NCBI GenBank assembly: GCA_003155275.1
Contig: PMCC01000015.1
Location: forward strand, 1-9,118
Origin: Actinomycetota bacterium
Lineage (GTDB): Bacteria > Actinomycetota > Humimicrobiia > Humimicrobiales > Humimicrobiaceae
Length of the DNA stretch: 9,118 bases
Reading direction: 5' to 3'
Shown here: in pieces, positions 6,551 to 9,118 of the stretch
How positions within the stretch are numbered: the first letter of the stretch is position 1
How the letters are laid out: each line of letters opens with the position of its first letter
Notes under the pieces: generated by a model
Seen by the model: only the letters and a program-made list of their open reading frames with translations
What the model was told of the DNA's origin: nothing
The model's database searches: none
Made by a program: the position numbers and the translations under genes

Positions 6551-8027
6551 AGAAAATGCCGCAGAAGAAATACTTTTTAAATATAAGCTAAGCTTTGCAA
6601 AATCAGGGAAACACCTTGTTTCTGGAATTGCAGGTGATTTTAAAAATGCGGAAACTTTTGAAGGAAATGTCGAGTTAAAGAAAGAAAGCATGATATTAAG
6701 CGCTTCCGGCTTTCCGGCACTGACTGTTTCCTTAAGAGACATAATATCTTTTACCGAGGCAGACTACATGATATTTCTTACTGTTGTGCCTTCATTATTT
6801 TTAAAGTTGTATGATTTGGGATTTGAGTATGAAAATTTTTTAAAACACTTTTCAGATTTGCGAAATGATGTTTTAATCAAAGACCTTCTCATGAAGGAGA
6901 AACTCGTCAAGCCGGATGTCGAGGGCGAATTTGAATACAGCGGCAAAGATGGGAGCATAAAAGAAAAAGGAGAGTGCCGGGTAAGGTCCTATGAGACCGG
7001 GCTGGTTTTAATCCCAGTCCTATCCCAGATAAAAAGATTTCCTTTCGGGCTCATAGACTCGTTTGAATCAAAAGACTATAAACTTTGTATCAGGCTTGAA
7101 AATCAGGACAGGCTGACATTATCAATGCTTGGGGACCAGATAGATCCACTGACAAGAGAGCTATCCAAATCTTTTAATGCCCTCATAAGCAAAACACAGG
7201 ATCTTATAAATGAGGTATCCCTGGAGGAAAACGCTGACTCAGTAAGAGAAATGTCTTTTTTATTAAAAGACGGAAAAGCCGCCCGGAAAAGTGATGTAGA
7301 AAAAAAATCAAAAAAATTATGGAACTGCATTGAAGAAAAAGTTAAAAGTGAAGATGTATGGGAATATTATAACTTTTTAAAAACAAATTCTGACCCTGAA
7401 AAGACATGTGTCGGGATTAAAAAAGGCCTTTTTGGTACTTCTGCAGGATATTATATCTGGTTTTTATTCCCGGTTTATGACGGCAGTTCAAAAAACTGTG
7501 CAAATGCGGTCGCAATGGAAGCAATGACATTCATAATTCCGGCGGCTTCTGCTGAGGGCAGTGGTGACATTGTCGGCAATACCGATTCGGGTGAAGGCAG
7601 CGGCGATGGAGATTCTCCTACAGGATTTGAAACCGGGGGGAGGGCAACATATGTTTTTAGGATAATTGACGGGGCCCAATTTGCAGAAGGAGATAAAAGC
7701 GGCGGCGGAAAGCAATCTGTGAGGTTAAACGATGCCGTTGATGCAGAGTACGATAACTTTATAAAGAAGATAAACAGCTGCATGCTTGCAATCAATTTCA
7801 GGCGTGAGCCCATTTATTTTACTGATGAGCAGCTTAAAGATAACAAAAACATTTCCTACAGATATGCTGTTGCATTGATTCCCGAGCTTTCATGGCTAAG
7901 GGATAATTTTATCGGGAGGATAATACATAAAGACATCAGTGAATGGCAGGATGATTTAAAAGAACTTATTGCATTCAATATGAATTCTGCTGATAATTCT
8001 GTGAAATTTAAAAAAGGGGTGAAATAG
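6543..8027 (+). CDS. Unknown 494-aa protein with two PH-like repeats and a Gly-rich linker
   Basis: I cannot name this protein. Residues about 27-120 and 138-225 look like two copies of one beta-rich unit. Both run from a hydrophobic strand, through a Phe/Ile turn followed by a DY motif (DIISFTEADY 66-75; LIDSFESKDY 170-179), to a Leu-rich strand, an LG motif and a helix. This suggests tandem PH-like domains, by pattern only. Residues 226-280 are charged and helical. LFGTSAGYYIWFLFPVY (296-312) is hydrophobic but too interrupted by polar residues to be a sure membrane segment. Residues 337-366 are a Gly/Ser/Asp/Glu linker. The last part (about 400-470, with INFRREPIYFTDEQL and LRDNFIGRIIHKDISEW) looks like a separate folded domain. 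No signal peptide is evident. AGGAG lies six bases before the ATG, and the start overlaps the end of rdgB by 8 bases. A zinc-ribbon gene follows 3 bases after the stop, indicating joint transcription. Confidence 0.85.
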   Translation: MTEENAAEEILFKYKLSFAKSGKHLVSGIAGDFKNAETFEGNVELKKESMILSASGFPALTVSLRDIISFTEADYMIFLTVVPSLFLKLYDLGFEYENFLKHFSDLRNDVLIKDLLMKEKLVKPDVEGEFEYSGKDGSIKEKGECRVRSYETGLVLIPVLSQIKRFPFGLIDSFESKDYKLCIRLENQDRLTLSMLGDQIDPLTRELSKSFNALISKTQDLINEVSLEENADSVREMSFLLKDGKAARKSDVEKKSKKLWNCIEEKVKSEDVWEYYNFLKTNSDPEKTCVGIKKGLFGTSAGYYIWFLFPVYDGSSKNCANAVAMEAMTFIIPAASAEGSGDIVGNTDSGEGSGDGDSPTGFETGGRATYVFRIIDGAQFAEGDKSGGGKQSVRLNDAVDAEYDNFIKKINSCMLAINFRREPIYFTDEQLKDNKNISYRYAVALIPELSWLRDNFIGRIIHKDISEWQDDLKELIAFNMNSADNSVKFKKGVK

Positions 8028-8030
8028 CAA

Positions 8031-8360
8031 ATGCCGGGATACAAAAAACCATGTAGGCACTGCGGAAAGCTTGCAGAGCCGGATGTAAATGTCTGCCCAT
8101 TCTGCGGAACTGTTGAGCCTGCGGGCCCTCCAAGGTGCCCCAAATGCAGGAGCCCGATTCAAAAGGGCGCCAAATTCTGCGGCAGCTGCAGCTTTTCTCT
8201 GGAAATAACCTGCGGCAGCTGTGGCAAAGTTACGTTTCCTGATACATACTGCGAACACTGCGGAAACAAGGTTGCAATTAAGTGCCCCAACATGAAATGC
8301 GGGTATGAGCAAGTATTGTATGATAATAAATGCATCAAATGCGGGAAGAAGTTAAAATAA
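8031..8360 (+). CDS. Multi-zinc-ribbon protein, 109 aa, eight Cys pairs
   Basis: A 109-aa protein with 16 cysteines in eight pairs: Cys8/11, 22/25, 36/39, 50/53, 61/64, 74/77, 85/90 and 101/104. The spacing is what four successive zinc ribbons would give, each using two neighbouring pairs. All pairs are CxxC except CPNMKC (85-90). Such modules usually mediate protein or nucleic-acid contact and have no enzymatic role of their own. No membrane segment, signal or catalytic domain is present, so this is a stand-alone adaptor-like protein. The ATG lies 3 bases after the stop of the 494-aa gene, and the likely ribosome site (AGGGGTG, about 10 bases upstream) lies inside that gene's 3' end. Tight coupling suggests the two products work together, perhaps as a complex. 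The exact role is unknown. Confidence 0.9.
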   Translation: MPGYKKPCRHCGKLAEPDVNVCPFCGTVEPAGPPRCPKCRSPIQKGAKFCGSCSFSLEITCGSCGKVTFPDTYCEHCGNKVAIKCPNMKCGYEQVLYDNKCIKCGKKLK

Positions 8361-8387
8361 GCCATAATAAGTATTAAAAATTTATTA

Positions 8388-8467
8388 AAATAAGAAGCTT
8401 CTGAAATATGTTGTAAATAAGAAGCTGCTAAAATATGTTGTAAAAAAGAAGTTGAAAAATAATTTGT
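8388..8467 (+). repeat. Degenerate tandem repeat, about 27-bp unit, three copies
   Basis: Copies at 8388-8414 and 8415-8441 are both 27 bases and differ at only a few positions. Both contain AATAAGAAGCT and AAATATGTTGT. A third, more diverged copy of about 26 bases lies at 8442-8467, and faint similarity continues to about 8490. The units abut without spacers, so this is not a CRISPR array. The first copy includes the palindrome AGAAGCTTCT (8393-8402). The repeat sits in the gap between the two zinc-ribbon genes. Confidence 0.75.
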
Positions 8468-8488
8468 AAAAAAAGCCATTAAAAGAAA

Positions 8489-8511
8489 CTGTTAAAATAT
8501 TTTATTAACAG
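8489..8511 (+). repeat. AT-rich 7-bp inverted repeat between the zinc-ribbon genes
   Basis: CTGTTAA (8489-8495) and TTAACAG (8505-8511) are exact reverse complements around a 9-base AT loop. It could end or stabilise the upstream transcript, but no T-run follows, so a terminator is not well supported. Confidence 0.4.
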
Positions 8512-8529
8512 AAGCAAAAAATAGAAGTT

Positions 8530-8558
8530 TTGGAAATTTAGCTGTGAACAATTATTAA
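8530..8558 (+). promoter_or_regulatory. Weak promoter candidate for the last gene
   Basis: TTGGAA (8530-8535), a 17-base spacer and TATTAA (8553-8558), each four of six consensus bases. The predicted start near 8565 would leave a leader of about 23 nt with a full ribosome site. The region is AT-rich, so this is tentative; read-through from the upstream operon is equally possible. Confidence 0.3.
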
Positions 8559-8572
8559 GTATTTTTAGTATT

Positions 8573-8580
8573 AAGGAGGT
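8573..8580 (+). promoter_or_regulatory. Strong ribosome binding site of the last gene
   Basis: AAGGAGGT is a near-complete complement to the 16S rRNA tail, seven bases before the ATG at 8588. It is the strongest such site on the plus strand here and fixes the start of the downstream gene, suggesting that gene is highly translated. Confidence 0.8.
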
Positions 8581-8587
8581 ATCTATT

Positions 8588-9118
8588 ATGCCATTACAGG
8601 GTTTTACGGATAATTTTGAGGATAACAGTACTGAAGCAGGTTTTCAGTTTACATTTTTTTGCGATTTATGCAGGGAAGGTTACAAAACGACATTTATTTC
8701 TTCCCAAACCCATGGAAAAGGGCAGCTTATAAACGGCATAGGGAGGGCTTTTTCAATAGGGGCTTCATTTTTTGGCCGTGGTGATATAGGTAATACTGTT
8801 GAACGTGGATCGGATATGCTGGGAGACAAATATGAAGGAATGAGCCCGGAGTGGAGAAAGGAGCATGACGAAGCTTTTGCAGTTGCCCAAAATGAAGCAA
8901 AGGGCCATTTCCACAGATGCCCAAAGTGTAAAATGTGGGTTTGTGACAATGACTGGAACGAACAGGATAGCCTTTGTGTGGACGATGCGCCAAGGGAAAA
9001 TGTCGAAGTAGCTGCTGCAAGGGGCGCCAAACTTGTCGAGGATATTCAAGCCAAGGCTTCCCAGACCCAGGTTTTTACAGGTGAGATTGAAAGAAAGCAG
9101 ACAGTCTGCCCTGAATGT
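8588..9118 (+). CDS. Cys-rich zinc-binding protein with glycine-rich segment, 3' end cut off
   Basis: The first 177 codons of a protein that runs off the window. After an acidic start, FTFFCDLCREGYKTTF (residues 21-36) gives a first Cys pair (25/28). Residues 44-70 are rich in Gly and Phe (INGIGRAFSIGASFFGRGDIG) and may form a small-residue helix or a membrane-touching hairpin. HRCPKCKMWVC (109-119) supplies Cys111/114/119, and Cys130 follows. A helical stretch (136-160) leads to CPEC (174-177), probably the start of a further C-terminal zinc ribbon beyond the window. From memory, the layout resembles an unnamed bacterial family in which an F-x-F-x-C-x-x-C start, a Gly-rich middle and a C-x-x-C...VC-W-N block precede a ribbon; this is recollection, not a search. 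Function unknown. The codon at 8588 is chosen from the ribosome site. Confidence 0.88.
   Translation, partial: MPLQGFTDNFEDNSTEAGFQFTFFCDLCREGYKTTFISSQTHGKGQLINGIGRAFSIGASFFGRGDIGNTVERGSDMLGDKYEGMSPEWRKEHDEAFAVAQNEAKGHFHRCPKCKMWVCDNDWNEQDSLCVDDAPRENVEVAAARGAKLVEDIQAKASQTQVFTGEIERKQTVCPEC

Noticed and set aside
7475..7813. Long minus-strand frames inside the 494-aa gene
   Set aside because: They mirror the Gly/Ser-rich linker (giving Pro/Ser-rich peptides), lack ribosome sites, and the sense frame has clear operon coupling.
8388..8467. CRISPR array
   Set aside because: The units abut directly with no unique spacers, are degenerate, and no cas gene is in the window.
7956..8479. Overlapping minus-strand frames across the zinc-ribbon gene
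   Set aside because: The plus-strand frame has eight regularly spaced Cys pairs and a coupled start; the antisense frames show no recognisable features.

Overview
The window reads as chromosomal DNA from an AT-rich bacterium, probably anaerobic and uncultivated. The only metabolic hint is a cobalamin-type radical SAM protein. The sigma factor has no long insert between regions 1.2 and 2.1, as in Gram-positive-type vegetative sigmas. The gene order murI-rph-rdgB is common in Gram-positive and related lineages. Neither point fixes the phylum. No rRNA, tRNA, insertion sequence, phage gene or CRISPR array was seen.

Left half, minus strand (1-3841), in transcription order: an SDR oxidoreductase (3841-2990); a small single-RRM RNA-binding protein (2685-2419) with its own promoter and a leader of about 113 nt; a B12-binding/DUF4070-type radical SAM protein (2286-769); and the 5' part of the primary sigma factor gene rpoD (554 to beyond position 1). 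A 41-nt hairpin lies between the RRM and radical SAM genes. A perfect 12-bp inverted repeat overlaps the predicted rpoD promoter.

Right half, plus strand (4088-9118): a divergent promoter region leads into murI (glutamate racemase), rph (RNase PH) and rdgB (XTP/dITP pyrophosphatase). These cover D-glutamate supply for peptidoglycan, RNA 3'-end maturation and nucleotide-pool cleaning. The last gene overlaps by 8 nt a 494-aa protein of unknown function with two similar N-terminal PH-like units. A 109-aa protein with eight Cys pairs (probably four zinc ribbons) follows 3 nt later. After a 227-nt AT-rich gap with degenerate tandem repeats comes a third Cys-rich protein, cut by the window end.

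The best candidate for an undescribed system is 6543-9118: the duplicated PH-like protein with the two zinc-ribbon proteins. The best candidate for an anomaly is the abrupt GC-rich end of rpoD (about 1-115), which could be gene conversion or a chimeric join. All functional statements rest on reading motifs by eye; no database search was possible.
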